Source of the DNA: Bifidobacterium breve
GTDB taxonomy: Bacteria; Actinomycetota; Acidimicrobiia; Acidimicrobiales; Ilumatobacteraceae
Assembly (NCBI GenBank): GCA_945889715.1
Contig: CAMDCI010000003.1
Location: 1 to 44,368 of the forward strand
Reading direction: 5' to 3'
DNA: 44,368 bases
Part shown: one piece after another, positions 1-9,034 of the stretch
Layout: the number at the start of each line of letters is the position of its first letter
Position numbering within the stretch: the stretch's first letter is position 1
The notes under the pieces: generated by a model
Told to the model about the DNA's origin: nothing
What the model saw: the letters and a program-made list of their open reading frames with translations, nothing else
The model's database searches: none
Program-made: the position numbers and the translations under genes

Positions 1-735
1 GTTGACGGAGTCACAAACCTTGCCGACGGCGTGTTCAAACTGCCTGAGTTAGCAATCAACGTGGCCGAGCCCAAGGTATTCATCGGTCTGCTGATCGGTG
101 GATCCATTCCGTTCTTGTTCTCGGCATTGGCAATTCGCGCCGTTGGTCGCACCGCTGGAGTTGTTGTGCAAGAAGTGCGTAATCAGTTTGCTGATGGCGG
201 CATCATGGCCGGTACCAAGCAGCCCGACTACGGCCCAGTGATTGACATCTGCACCAAGGCCTCATTGCGCGAACTCACCACACCAGCTCTGTTGGCAGTG
301 CTAGCTCCCGTTGTGGTCGGCTTCGGCATTGACTGGAAGGCTCTCGGCGCATTCTTGGCCGCAGTTATCTTGGTTGGTCAGTTGATGGCCAACTACCTCA
401 GCAATGCTGGTGGTGCTTGGGATAACGCCAAGAAATACATCGAAGATGGTAAGTACGGTGGCAAAGGTAGCGAATCCCATAAGGCTGCCGTCATTGGTGA
501 CACTGTCGGCGATCCGTTCAAGGACACTGCTGGTCCGGCGTTGAACCCGCTGATCAAGGTCATGAACTTGGTTTCCTTGCTGATTCTTCCGGCAATCATC
601 ACACAGGCAGACAATGGTTCGCGTTATGTGATCGCTGGAGTAGCTCTCGTGGTCATCATTGGATCGCTGATCTTCTCAGGTCGTCGCACTGACGGCATCG
701 CTGCTCTTAGCAAAGAGACAGTTGCTGCTCACTGA
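1..735 (+). CDS. hppA: Membrane-bound proton-translocating pyrophosphatase, C-terminal part (5' end outside window)
   Basis: The reading frame is open from base 1 and ends with TGA at 733-735, so this is the last 244 residues of a longer protein. The enzyme hydrolyses cytoplasmic pyrophosphate and pumps H+ (or Na+) across the membrane. Visible family signatures are SNAGGAWDNAKKYIEDG and GDTVGDPFKDTAGPALNPL, both of the C-terminal catalytic region, with hydrophobic helices before and after. The residues that separate K+-dependent from K+-independent types lie upstream of the window, so the subtype cannot be told. A strong terminator hairpin follows. Confidence 0.95.
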   Translation, partial: VDGVTNLADGVFKLPELAINVAEPKVFIGLLIGGSIPFLFSALAIRAVGRTAGVVVQEVRNQFADGGIMAGTKQPDYGPVIDICTKASLRELTTPALLAVLAPVVVGFGIDWKALGAFLAAVILVGQLMANYLSNAGGAWDNAKKYIEDGKYGGKGSESHKAAVIGDTVGDPFKDTAGPALNPLIKVMNLVSLLILPAIITQADNGSRYVIAGVALVVIIGSLIFSGRRTDGIAALSKETVAAH

Positions 736-756
736 CCAGTTGTATTCATAGAACTG

Positions 757-788
757 CACAAGAGGCGCCCGTAAGGGCGCCTCTTGTG
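757..788 (+). terminator. Hairpin terminator after hppA
   Basis: A perfect 14-bp stem (757-770 with 775-788) closed by a GTAA tetraloop, GC-rich at the tip, followed by TTTG. It lies 21 nt after the pyrophosphatase stop codon. The U-run is short, so termination is inferred. Confidence 0.75.
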
Positions 789-831
789 TTTGTCGAGATA
801 TTTAGAACGGTCATACCGACGTAGCGGCAAG

Positions 832-837
832 TAAGGT
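832..837 (+). promoter_or_regulatory. Putative -10 box of a leaderless dedA transcript
   Basis: TAAGGT ends 6 nt before the ATG of the DedA gene, where a TANNNT box would place the transcription start at or next to the start codon. There is no good Shine-Dalgarno sequence. Inferred only. Confidence 0.35.
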
Positions 838-843
838 CGTCAC

Positions 844-1458
844 ATGCTTGCGTTGTTTGATATCGAGTCCTGGCTCGACAAGGGTGGTCTCGCTCTTTTG
901 GCCGCCATTGTGTTCGCCGAATCCGGATTACTCATTGGGTTTTTTCTCCCTGGTGATTCGTTGCTCTTTATCGCTGGTTTTCTTTCTTCGTCCGCCGGGG
1001 GCAACGTTCTCCCCGCTCTACCGATAGTTGCTCTCGTCACTTTTGTCGCAGCAGTAGCCGGCGACCAAGTTGGATATCTCTTTGGACGCAAGGTTGGCCC
1101 AAGTTTGTTTGATCGGCCCCAAAGCCGACTCTTCAAACCAAAGAATATTGAGAAAGCCCACGCATTTTTTGAAAAGCATGGTTCAAAAACCATCGTGATG
1201 GCGCGTTTTGTCCCGATCGTACGTACCTTTGCACCCATCGTCGCTGGCGTCGGCAAGATGAACTATCGCACTTTTGTGATGTACAACATCATCGGTGGAG
1301 CTCTCTGGGGAATCGGCATCACCACGCTTGGATACTTCTTAGGTGAAGTGTCGTGGATTGAGAGCAATATCGAAGTCGCCCTCATTCTCATCGTCCTCAT
1401 TTCGGTTTTACCGATGCTGATTGAAATACTGCGCCACCGTCGTGCCAATCGCAAGTAA
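844..1458 (+). CDS. DedA family membrane protein
   Basis: A 204-residue protein with four to five hydrophobic segments. It carries the DedA (VTT / SNARE-associated) hallmarks: FAESGLLIGFFLPGDSLL near residues 24-41 and ARFVPIVRTFAPIVAGVGKM around residues 120-139, with the conserved Arg and Pro residues of the re-entrant loops. The family scramblases or transports phospholipids and undecaprenyl phosphate and supports envelope homeostasis; the individual substrate cannot be read from sequence. It is flanked upstream by a terminator and is probably its own unit, perhaps continuing into the small SCP2-like gene 26 nt downstream. Confidence 0.9.
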   Translation: MLALFDIESWLDKGGLALLAAIVFAESGLLIGFFLPGDSLLFIAGFLSSSAGGNVLPALPIVALVTFVAAVAGDQVGYLFGRKVGPSLFDRPQSRLFKPKNIEKAHAFFEKHGSKTIVMARFVPIVRTFAPIVAGVGKMNYRTFVMYNIIGGALWGIGITTLGYFLGEVSWIESNIEVALILIVLISVLPMLIEILRHRRANRK

Positions 1459-1484
1459 CGAATTTCGCTGGCAGACTAAACGCT

Positions 1485-1889
1485 ATGAGTAATAACGCCG
1501 TTCGCTATTTAAGCCTCGAGTGGATCGACGCTCTCACCAAGGCTGTGGCAGCCAATGAAGCAATGGCAGCGGTTGCCGGCGATCACACTGTTGGTATTAC
1601 TCAAACCGTTACAGGTGGACCCGAAGGCGATGTCACGTATCACCTACAAGTTGCCGATGGTCGAGCAACTTTTGGTGCTGGTGCCGCCTTTCCCGAAGAC
1701 GTGCGTTTTGAACAAGATTGGGAAACAGCCACAGCAGTTGCGACCGACAAGTTGAACGCTCAACAAGCCTTTATTACTGGGCGTATTCGCCTGTATGGCG
1801 ATCAAGAAAAACTGGTGGCAAGTACCCCGGTGTTTGCTGCATTAGATGGCGTATTTACCACCGTGCGCACGTTTACTGAATACCGCTAA
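1485..1889 (+). CDS. SCP2 sterol-binding-domain-like small protein
   Basis: A 134-residue soluble protein without signal peptide or membrane segment. The pattern DVTYHLQVADGRATFGAG followed by ATDKLNAQQAFITGRIRLYGDQEKL resembles the SCP2 lipid-carrier fold, in which an AF(x)TGRI(x)(x)xGD segment forms the end of the hydrophobic cavity. Ligand and partner are unknown. It starts 26 nt after dedA and converges on the MFS gene with only 8 nt between stop codons. The family call rests on a short motif and is moderate. Confidence 0.6.
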   Translation: MSNNAVRYLSLEWIDALTKAVAANEAMAAVAGDHTVGITQTVTGGPEGDVTYHLQVADGRATFGAGAAFPEDVRFEQDWETATAVATDKLNAQQAFITGRIRLYGDQEKLVASTPVFAALDGVFTTVRTFTEYR

Positions 1890-1896
1890 TCAGTTC

Positions 1897-1918
1897 GTTA
1901 TTTCTTTGAAGAAATAAC
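1897..1918. terminator. Palindrome at a convergent gene end
   Basis: GTTATTTCTT-TG-AAGAAATAAC is a perfect 10-bp inverted repeat with a 2-nt spacer. It lies just downstream of the SCP2-like stop and covers the last codons and stop (1898-1900, minus strand) of the MFS gene. AT-rich arms make it a modest bidirectional terminator candidate. Confidence 0.45.
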
Positions 1919-3079
1919 AGCCAAGGCGACTCCGCACAGTGCTCCGCCAACCAGATACGGCGAACCAATTGATACGTGGTCATACAACACACCAGCGAGG
2001 GCAGGGCCAGCAACACGCCCAAATGCGTTCACGCCTTGTTGAAAACCAAGTGCCTCACCACGACGATGATCGGGAACACGGCCCGATACCAAACTCGACA
2101 AGTTCGGAGTTACTAAACCTTGGCCGACAGTCAATAAGGCCAAAGCCACAATTAAGAGCGTCCAATTTTCAGCCGCTGATAACACAATCAAACCCGCGCT
2201 GTTCAGCACAAGCCCCACTTGCAACGAACGTTGCGTTCCGAGCTTGGCGTTAATGGGTCGAATCAAACCACCTTGCACCGCTACCAACACAACACCGACG
2301 CCAACGAATATCGCCGCGACTCCGCCTTCGGTCAAACGAAAGCGATCACCAGCAAGGAGCGAAAAAGTTGCTTCAAATCCGCTGAAAGCAACGATGGCGG
2401 AAAAGCCAGCAACTGCGAGTCCCCACAAGCGCACTTTGGCCTTGGTATCACTTTTGGCTGCATCGCGAGCGGCCTGTCGCACATCGGCTGGACGAGTTTC
2501 TGGCAATCGACGCCACGCCACGATTGCATTGATCAACGCAACTGTGCCGGCGACAAAGAATGGAATATGTTCACCACCGAGCGAAGCCAATCCGCCAAGT
2601 GCCGGACCAACGACAAACCCAACACCGAATGCAGCACCCAACAAACCCAACAAACGTGGACGTTCTGATGGAGGAGCTAAGTCAGTGACGGCACCTTGAG
2701 CGACTGCCACGCTTGCGCCTGATGCTCCATCAAGAATGCGACCAAGAAACAACACCCACAATGCACCGGCTGCACCAGTTACAAATGAACCAACTGCGGT
2801 ACCAAGCAACGAAATCATGATGACCGGTTTGCGTCCAATGCGATCAGAGAGACGTCCAAGCAAAGGTGCAAATACCAACTGTGCCAACGAGAAAGATGCA
2901 AACAACAATCCGACTTCAAGACCGCTTGCGCCAAATCGCTCGGCATAGCGACCCAAGATGGGGACAACAATGCCAAAGCCCACGAGATCGAGGGCGACGG
3001 TTATCCAAATAGTGCCAAAACCTTGGGGCAACGGAACTTTGGCAGCCTTGTCACGATGGCCTACGGACTTCTTGAACAC
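1898..3079 (-). CDS. MFS transporter, TetA/DHA1-like drug:H+ antiporter
   Basis: A 393-residue polytopic protein with about 12 hydrophobic segments. After a short basic N-terminus it reads LDLVGFGIVVPILGRYAERFGAS, typical of the first helix and loop of TetA-like exporters. The MFS motif A GRLSDRIGRKPV lies in loop 2-3, and a second-half counterpart is weak, as usual. DHA1 proteins export drugs or small metabolites using the proton gradient; the substrate is not predictable. It starts 16 nt after the cysS stop on the same strand and is probably cotranscribed with cysS. Confidence 0.88.
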   Translation of the reverse strand: MFKKSVGHRDKAAKVPLPQGFGTIWITVALDLVGFGIVVPILGRYAERFGASGLEVGLLFASFSLAQLVFAPLLGRLSDRIGRKPVIMISLLGTAVGSFVTGAAGALWVLFLGRILDGASGASVAVAQGAVTDLAPPSERPRLLGLLGAAFGVGFVVGPALGGLASLGGEHIPFFVAGTVALINAIVAWRRLPETRPADVRQAARDAAKSDTKAKVRLWGLAVAGFSAIVAFSGFEATFSLLAGDRFRLTEGGVAAIFVGVGVVLVAVQGGLIRPINAKLGTQRSLQVGLVLNSAGLIVLSAAENWTLLIVALALLTVGQGLVTPNLSSLVSGRVPDHRRGEALGFQQGVNAFGRVAGPALAGVLYDHVSIGSPYLVGGALCGVALAVISSKK

Positions 3080-3095
3080 GATGATTCACCATACG

Positions 3096-4454
3096 TCAAC
3101 GACGTACGGTGGTGCCTGCTTTATTCGTTTCTACAATCCATCCGGCCGCGGTTAACTCGGTGCGCAAGGCATCGGCCAGTGCGAAATCTTTAGCCGCACG
3201 CGCTGCATCAAGTACCGCTGCTTTGTCGGCGACGTCTGATGGGATTTCGGATGCTTGCTTGAGTTCTAAACCGAACGCAAGACAAATCTCGTTCACTGCA
3301 GCCGACAACGACGATGCACTCTGATCGTTGGCATCGAGTGCCGCGTTGGCTCGACGAACCGTTTCAAAAAGCAATGCAACTGCCGATGAGGTGTCAAGAT
3401 CGTTATCCATAAATTCGCGGAACTTGGCAATGACTTCCGAGTCTGGCATGGCCCCTTGCGACACAGCCGACGTGCGCGCTGCAAAAGAATCAAGTCCGGC
3501 CAAAGCATTCACTGAAGCATCAATGTTGTCTTGACCAATACGAACTGGCCCACGATAATGCGTTTGCAGCAAAACTAAGCGATAAGCACGTGGATCATAA
3601 TGCTCAAGAAGATCAAGCAGATTGGCCACATTGCCCAAACTCTTCGACATCTTTTCGCCTTCGGTATCAACGACGAAACCGTTGTGCATCCAATGATTGG
3701 CAAACGTCTTTCCAAGAGCAACCGCCTGAGCGCGTTCGTTTTCGTGGTGCGGGAACTTGAGGTCCATACCACCGCAATGCAGATCGAAGCCTTCGCCCAA
3801 AATGTCGAGACTCATGACGACACATTCACTATGCCAACCGGGTCGGCCTTCGCCCCACGGTGACTGCCATGCTGGTTCGCCAGGCTTGCTGAACTTCCAT
3901 AATGCGAAGTCGGCAGGATTCTTTTTGTTACCAGCACCAAAAACTTCGCGATCGCCACCACCCGACAACATGTCGTCAAGAGATTGGTGCGCAAGTAATC
4001 CGTAATCGGGCACCTTTAACACATTGAGGTACACGCCATCTGCAGTGACATAGGCGTTATCTCGGCCGATGAGTTCGCCAATCATGGCAACCATTGATTC
4101 AACGTAGTCAGTCGCGTGCGGCACATCGGTTGGACGCTGGACATTCAACTTGCCCATCGCCTTGAACCACACGTCTTCGCACTTGAGGGTAATTTCTTCC
4201 CACGGGCGGCCTTCTTTGTTGGCGCGGTCAATGATCTTGTCGTCGATATCGGTGATATTCGAAACCAGGCGCACTTCAAGACCCGACCATTCGAGGTAGC
4301 GGCGCAAAATGTCATACACCAAAGTGGCTCGGCCATGACCAAGGTGGGGTGGGCCATACACAGTCGGGCCGCACAAATAGATACCGACTTTTCCGGGGGT
4401 GCGCAAAGCGAGTTCGCGGACCTCTGAAGTTGCGGTGTCGTACAGCCTGAACAT
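3096..4454 (-). CDS. cysS: Cysteinyl-tRNA synthetase
   Basis: Charges tRNA-Cys with cysteine. The 452-residue protein has the class I HIGH motif as HLGH (37-40) and KMSKS at 268-272. The zinc/cysteine site is C28, C211 in WHSEC, H236 and E240 in PHHENE. A helical C-terminal domain is present, which argues against MshC, the mycothiol ligase paralogue that lacks it. The ATG at 4454 is chosen because it gives the normal N-terminus; the frame stays open to 4526, but that extension would overlap the valS start and has no family counterpart. A TAGGCT box (4463-4468) lies 8 nt upstream, suggesting a leaderless mRNA divergent from valS. Confidence 0.95.
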   Translation of the reverse strand: MFRLYDTATSEVRELALRTPGKVGIYLCGPTVYGPPHLGHGRATLVYDILRRYLEWSGLEVRLVSNITDIDDKIIDRANKEGRPWEEITLKCEDVWFKAMGKLNVQRPTDVPHATDYVESMVAMIGELIGRDNAYVTADGVYLNVLKVPDYGLLAHQSLDDMLSGGGDREVFGAGNKKNPADFALWKFSKPGEPAWQSPWGEGRPGWHSECVVMSLDILGEGFDLHCGGMDLKFPHHENERAQAVALGKTFANHWMHNGFVVDTEGEKMSKSLGNVANLLDLLEHYDPRAYRLVLLQTHYRGPVRIGQDNIDASVNALAGLDSFAARTSAVSQGAMPDSEVIAKFREFMDNDLDTSSAVALLFETVRRANAALDANDQSASSLSAAVNEICLAFGLELKQASEIPSDVADKAAVLDAARAAKDFALADALRTELTAAGWIVETNKAGTTVRR

Positions 4455-4489
4455 GAAAAACGAGCCTACGCCCCCACGGCCAAGACACC

Positions 4490-4495
4490 TATAAC
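4490..4495 (+). promoter_or_regulatory. Putative -10 box of valS in the cysS-valS divergent region
   Basis: TATAAC ends 9 nt before the valS ATG. Only 50 bp separate the cysS and valS start codons, so two back-to-back promoters must share this space. No T-box or other leader is possible in so short a region. Confidence 0.4.
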
Positions 4496-4504
4496 CTGCA
4501 ACCC

Positions 4505-7093
4505 ATGGCAGTGACCGAATCGGCATTTGATCCGACCCAAATTCCCGAAAAGCCCACCCTTGACGGCATCGAAGCCGAATGGGCTCAACGGTGGCAAGAC
4601 GAGGGCGTCTACGCCTTCAATCGTTCAGCAACTCGCGATCAGGTGTACTCAATCGACACGCCACCACCGACGGTCAGCGGTTCGTTGCACATGGGCCACG
4701 TCTTTTCATACACCCACACCGACACCATTGCGCGTTACCAACGTATGACCGGCAAGTCGGTTTTCTATCCGATGGGATGGGATGACAACGGTTTGCCGAC
4801 CGAACGTCGCGTCCAAAACTTTTTTGGTGTGCGTTGCGACCCGAACGTCGCGTATGAACCTGGCTTCACTCCCCCATTTCGCGGTGACCCGCCCAAAGAT
4901 CACCAACCCATCGCAATTTCACGACCCAACTTCATTGAGTTATGTGAAGAACTCACGCACGAAGACGAAAAGATCTTTGAAGACCTCTTCCGTCGACTCG
5001 GCTTGTCAGTCGATTGGGATTATCTCTACACAACAATTGAAGACCGCAGTCGCCGAGCCAGCCAACGCGCGTTCTTGCGCAACTTGGCCCGCGGTGAGGC
5101 GTACACACAAGAAGCACCAACTCTGTGGGATGTCGATTTCAAAACCGCGGTTGCGCAAGCAGAACTTGAAGATCGTGAACGTCCGGGCGCATATCACAAC
5201 GTGGCTTTCGCTCGTAGCGACGGTGAAGGCGACGTTGTCATTGATACAACACGACCAGTTTTGTTAGCCGCTTGTGTTGCACTCGTTGCACATCCAGATG
5301 ACGATCGCTACAAACCACTTTTCGGTCAGACAGTTCGCACTCCGCTGTACGGAGTTGAAGTACCCGTTCTTGCTCACCCACTCGCCCAAATCGAAAAGGG
5401 CACTGGCATTGCGATGATTTGTACGTTCGGTGACCTCACCGACGTCATTTGGTGGCGCGAACTCAACTTGCCAACTCGCGCCATCATCGGTCGCGACGGT
5501 CGCATCATTGCCACTCCACCAAACGGACTTGAATCTGCGAGTGGTATTGCAGCGTACGAACAAATCGCTGGTTTGTTCATCAACCAAGCGCAAACCAAAG
5601 TTGTTGAAATGTTGCGTGAATCCGGAGCAATGCTCGGCGAGCCGCGCGCCATCATGCACCCCGTTAAGTTTTTTGAAAAGGGCGATCGTCCGCTCGAAAT
5701 CGTGACAAGCCGTCAGTGGTATATCAGTAATGGTGGTCGCGACACCGACCTGCGCGGCACATTCTTAAACCGTGGTGAAAATTTAGTGTGGCACCCCGAC
5801 CACATGCGTCACCGTTATTCAAATTGGGTTGAAGGACTCAATGGTGACTGGCTGATTAGCCGTCAGCGTTATTTCGGGGTTCCTGTTCCGGTGTGGTATC
5901 CAGTTGATGCCGACGGTGAAACAGTGCACGATTCGCCGATCGTTCCAACGGAAGACATGTTGCCCATCGATCCATCAACTGACGTGCCATCTGGATACAC
6001 CGCCGATCAACGCAATCAGCCCAATGGTTTCATCGGTGACCCCGATGTCATGGACACCTGGGCCACCTCTTCTTTGTCGCCGCAGATCGCGGGCAAATGG
6101 GAAGATGATGCCGATCTGTTCGGACGAATATTCCCGATGGATCTGCGCCCGCAAGCACACGACATCATTCGTACGTGGTTGTTCAGCACAGTTGTGCGTT
6201 CAAACTTTGAACACGATTCATTGCCGTGGAAAAACGCCGCATTGTCAGGTTGGATTCTCGATCCCGATCGCAAAAAAATGTCAAAGTCAAAGGGCAACGT
6301 CGTCACTCCCATCGACTTGTTTGAAAAGTTTGGCTCTGATGCCGTGCGTTATTGGGCAGCATCAGCTCGACCCGGAATTGACACTGCGTTCAGCGAAGAC
6401 CAAATGAAAGTTGGCAAGAAGTTGGCAACCAAGTTGCTTAATGCCACCAAGTTTGTTTTAACTTTCCCGCAACCCGATGTTGACGCAACACCCACCCATC
6501 CCGTTGATCTCGCGATGTTGGCACGCGTTGGCGAAACTATTCGCGATGCAACAGTGGCTTTCGATCAGTACGACTATGCGCGCGCTCTCGAACGAACAGA
6601 AGCCATGTTCTGGTGGTTTTGCGACGACTACGTCGAACTCGTCAAGGGCCGCGTGTACAACAGCCAAGGCGCCGACGCATCAGGCTCTGCCATCAGCGCC
6701 TTGCGACTTGCCTTATCGGCGCTACAACGTCTCTTGGCCCCCTTTATGCCTTTCACAACCGAGACCGTGTGGCGTTGGTGGCAAAACAGTTCGGTGCACA
6801 CCGCAACCTGGCCAACTGTGGCCGAACTTGGCCCCATCGGAGACAGCACCATTCTTGACCCGATTGGTGAGATCTTGAGCCAGGTGCGCCGCGCCAAAAC
6901 CGACGCCAAGACCTCGCAGAAGACTGCCGTGACTGAGGCCACGGTTTCGGCGAGCGATGTCGTCTTGAGGGCTTTTGAGTTAGGTCGCGGTGACCTCAGC
7001 GACGCCGGAAGCGTTCGTTCATGGGTCACCGTCACGAGCGCCGGCGAAATAACAGTCTCGGCAGTTCTCGCACCGCCTGAACCCGCTTCCTGA
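4505..7093 (+). CDS. valS: Valyl-tRNA synthetase
   Basis: Charges tRNA-Val with valine. The 862-residue class I enzyme has HMGH at residues 62-65 and KMSKS at 591-595. Between them lies the editing (CP1) domain region, including DTTRPVLLAACVALVAHPDD and GTGIAMICTFGD. WDVDFKTAVAQAELEDRE and GLNGDWLISRQRYFGVPVPVW are characteristic of ValS rather than IleS. The C-terminal anticodon-binding domain ends with a short Ala/Thr-rich helix. The stop codon is the first of four tandem copies of a 15-16 bp unit (see repeat). Confidence 0.96.
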   Translation: MAVTESAFDPTQIPEKPTLDGIEAEWAQRWQDEGVYAFNRSATRDQVYSIDTPPPTVSGSLHMGHVFSYTHTDTIARYQRMTGKSVFYPMGWDDNGLPTERRVQNFFGVRCDPNVAYEPGFTPPFRGDPPKDHQPIAISRPNFIELCEELTHEDEKIFEDLFRRLGLSVDWDYLYTTIEDRSRRASQRAFLRNLARGEAYTQEAPTLWDVDFKTAVAQAELEDRERPGAYHNVAFARSDGEGDVVIDTTRPVLLAACVALVAHPDDDRYKPLFGQTVRTPLYGVEVPVLAHPLAQIEKGTGIAMICTFGDLTDVIWWRELNLPTRAIIGRDGRIIATPPNGLESASGIAAYEQIAGLFINQAQTKVVEMLRESGAMLGEPRAIMHPVKFFEKGDRPLEIVTSRQWYISNGGRDTDLRGTFLNRGENLVWHPDHMRHRYSNWVEGLNGDWLISRQRYFGVPVPVWYPVDADGETVHDSPIVPTEDMLPIDPSTDVPSGYTADQRNQPNGFIGDPDVMDTWATSSLSPQIAGKWEDDADLFGRIFPMDLRPQAHDIIRTWLFSTVVRSNFEHDSLPWKNAALSGWILDPDRKKMSKSKGNVVTPIDLFEKFGSDAVRYWAASARPGIDTAFSEDQMKVGKKLATKLLNATKFVLTFPQPDVDATPTHPVDLAMLARVGETIRDATVAFDQYDYARALERTEAMFWWFCDDYVELVKGRVYNSQGADASGSAISALRLALSALQRLLAPFMPFTTETVWRWWQNSSVHTATWPTVAELGPIGDSTILDPIGEILSQVRRAKTDAKTSQKTAVTEATVSASDVVLRAFELGRGDLSDAGSVRSWVTVTSAGEITVSAVLAPPEPAS

Positions 7094-7153
7094 AAGACGG
7101 CACCCTGAAAGACAAGGGGCCTGAAAGACAAGGGGCCTGAAAGACAAGACATA
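7091..7153 (+). repeat. Tandem repeat beginning at the valS stop codon
   Basis: Four units start at 7091, 7106, 7122 and 7138. Each begins TGAAAGAC, the first TGA being the valS stop. The second and third are the identical 16-mer TGAAAGACAAGGGGCC; the first is 15 bp and diverged, the fourth diverges at its end. The repeat fills most of the space before the LCP gene. Confidence 0.9.
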
Positions 7154-7179
7154 GCCAAGACGGGTAGTTTGTACCTTCT

Positions 7180-8610
7180 GTGACGGACTCTGTAGAACCC
7201 GGCGAACAGTCGCCAGGCACCGACCCCCGACCTGAGGGTGACACCTTGACGGGACTTCCTCGTTTGACCGCCGAACCGTTACGTCAGCGTCATCGCTCGT
7301 GGCCGCAACGCTTGGTTTTGACATTCAACTCGCTCTTGGTTGTCGCATGTTTGGCAACTGCAGTCACCGTTTACTACGGCAATGAGAAAGCCAACGATCG
7401 TAAAGTTGTCTCAATTCTCGGGGCCGAAGGCGGACCGACACTCACAATGCCGACCACGACAACCCCAATTGATCCAGCGACTGGTGAGCCGGTTATTACT
7501 GATCCGCCCGTTCCAGTTGATCTCACCGCCAAGAACTTCTTGATTACTGGTAGCGATAACGGAGCATGTGTCGATCCAAATTCGCCGTACGCCTCAGCCT
7601 TCGGAGATCGCAACGGCTTGGGCGAGCGCGCCGACACCATCATGATTCTGCGGCTCGATCCTAAGACCAATGCCGCAGCAGTTTTGTCGTTTCCTCGTGA
7701 CCTATGGGTGCGCATCAACGGCAAAAAGACTCAGGGTCGTATCAACAGTGCTTTCAATCGTGATGATCCGAATCCGCTCATCGTCACCATATTTGACAAC
7801 TTCGGCATCTTGGTCGATCACTATGTCAACATTGACTTCTGCGCTTTCAAGGAAATTGTTGATGCCGTTGGTGGAGTGCGAGTCCCCTTCGCAACGCCGG
7901 TACGCGACAAGAACTCAAACTTGTTGATTGAGGCTGCTGGTTGTCACACTTTTGCCGGCGAAGAAGGTTTGGCTTACGTGCGTTCACGCCACTTCCGCTA
8001 TTACGACGCCAAGACAAAAAAGTGGATTGAAGATCCAGCCGCCGATCGTGGTCGAATTTCGCGTCAACAAGACTTCTTGCGTCGAGCCATCCAAAAAGCC
8101 CTCGACAAATCGGCGGGAAATCCAACGATTGCTAAAGATCTGATTGATGCCGCCTTGACCTTTGTCATTCTTGATGCCAACCTCACCACTGGCAGGTTGC
8201 TCGAGTTAGCGAATGCTATGAAAAACCTTGATCCGTCGACCATGAAGACCTATCAGGTTGAAGGTACGGGAAAAATGGTGGGCGAACTGGCCGTTATTGA
8301 ACCGCGCATTAAGACCGACAACATGAAAGCAGTCTTGGCGGTCTTCCAGGGTCGTGCACGTTTGGTCGACGCACCTGAGCAAATCTTTGAAGCGCCAACG
8401 ACAACTGTTGCACGGACGACCACTGTGGCGACTGCAACAACTGTGGCGGCAACATCTGTAAGTACCGCAGTTGGCGAAACTGTTCCGCCAACGACGAAGG
8501 CCCCAAAGACCACAACGACGACCAGCACCACACCCACAACATTGGTGCCGGTGTATGTCGAGTCAAATAGTGTCGGTGTCTTACCGACCAACGACCCTTC
8601 CTGCCGCTAA
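7180..8610 (+). CDS. LytR-CpsA-Psr (LCP) family cell-wall glycopolymer ligase
   Basis: A 476-residue type II membrane protein. Residues 1-44 are cytoplasmic and polar, about 45-66 form the single membrane anchor, and then a Thr/Pro linker leads to the LCP domain. LCP features are NFLITGSDNG, ADTIMILRLDPKTNAAAVLSFPRDLWVRI, and GLAYVRSRHFRYY followed by DRGRISRQQDFLRRAI, whose Arg and Asp residues bind the pyrophosphate of the lipid-linked donor. The family transfers undecaprenyl-linked glycopolymers to peptidoglycan (arabinogalactan in mycobacteria). The tail from about residue 405 is a low-complexity Thr/Val-rich stretch. The GTG start at 7180 is preceded by TAGTTT (7165-7170). The last residues contain a lone Cys. 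Confidence 0.9.
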   Translation: MTDSVEPGEQSPGTDPRPEGDTLTGLPRLTAEPLRQRHRSWPQRLVLTFNSLLVVACLATAVTVYYGNEKANDRKVVSILGAEGGPTLTMPTTTTPIDPATGEPVITDPPVPVDLTAKNFLITGSDNGACVDPNSPYASAFGDRNGLGERADTIMILRLDPKTNAAAVLSFPRDLWVRINGKKTQGRINSAFNRDDPNPLIVTIFDNFGILVDHYVNIDFCAFKEIVDAVGGVRVPFATPVRDKNSNLLIEAAGCHTFAGEEGLAYVRSRHFRYYDAKTKKWIEDPAADRGRISRQQDFLRRAIQKALDKSAGNPTIAKDLIDAALTFVILDANLTTGRLLELANAMKNLDPSTMKTYQVEGTGKMVGELAVIEPRIKTDNMKAVLAVFQGRARLVDAPEQIFEAPTTTVARTTTVATATTVAATSVSTAVGETVPPTTKAPKTTTTTSTTPTTLVPVYVESNSVGVLPTNDPSCR

Positions 8611-8623
8611 ACACGCGCCGAAT

Positions 8624-9034
8624 TCAGACCGAGATAATCTCGACCAGACTCACAATCGCGGAAAAGTCCTGAGGATTTCGCGTGTACAGCGGCATGCGAT
8701 GAGACATTGCGGTAGCAGCAATCATTAAGTCAAGCGCTCTGGATCCGCGGGCTTTATTCCCCTGTTTATAAACGCTCGCATATAGCCGCCCAAACGCTCT
8801 GGCTGCTTCGGTATCAAAAGGCAACGGGTCCAACGAAGCTTCAACTCGTTGGAGTAAATCCTGACGCCGAGCCCGCTCCTCTGCATCCAAAGTTGCATGT
8901 GGCCCAGCAGCCAACTCCGCCATCGTGATTGCACTCACAGCAAATTCGTTCGGCAATAAGTCGCGTTGTATCCGAGTGAGATCAATGATGACGGAGGTAT
9001 CAAGAACTCCTACATGCGGTTGCTGATCAAGCAC
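8624..9034 (-). CDS. vapC: VapC-type PIN-domain toxin
   Basis: A 136-residue PIN ribonuclease, probably cleaving tRNA or rRNA when free of its antitoxin. Acidic metal-binding residues fit the fold: D12 in VLDTSVIIDL, E40 in ITMAELAAG, D102 in ALDLMIAATA and D123 in TRNPQDF. The GTG start at 9034 overlaps the last 8 nt of the upstream antitoxin gene, the usual coupling that keeps antitoxin in excess. The gene converges on the LCP gene with 13 nt between stops. A solitary pair in a core region may stabilise this locus or act in stress; no mobile element flanks it. Confidence 0.92.
   Translation of the reverse strand: MLDQQPHVGVLDTSVIIDLTRIQRDLLPNEFAVSAITMAELAAGPHATLDAEERARRQDLLQRVEASLDPLPFDTEAARAFGRLYASVYKQGNKARGSRALDLMIAATAMSHRMPLYTRNPQDFSAIVSLVEIISV

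Noticed and set aside
2219-2699. Plus-strand open frames of about 150 codons inside the MFS gene
   Set aside because: They are shadows of the MFS reading frame with unnatural composition and no start signal.
3096-4454. Possible MshC (mycothiol ligase) instead of CysS
   Set aside because: The C-terminal tRNA-binding helical domain is present and the length is normal for CysS.
3096-4526. cysS read from 4526
   Set aside because: The extra 24 residues have no counterpart in CysS and would overlap the divergent valS start; ATG 4454 gives the family N-terminus.
8400-8560. Thr-codon repeats at the end of the LCP gene as a non-coding repeat
   Set aside because: They are in frame and form a normal low-complexity tail of a wall-associated protein.
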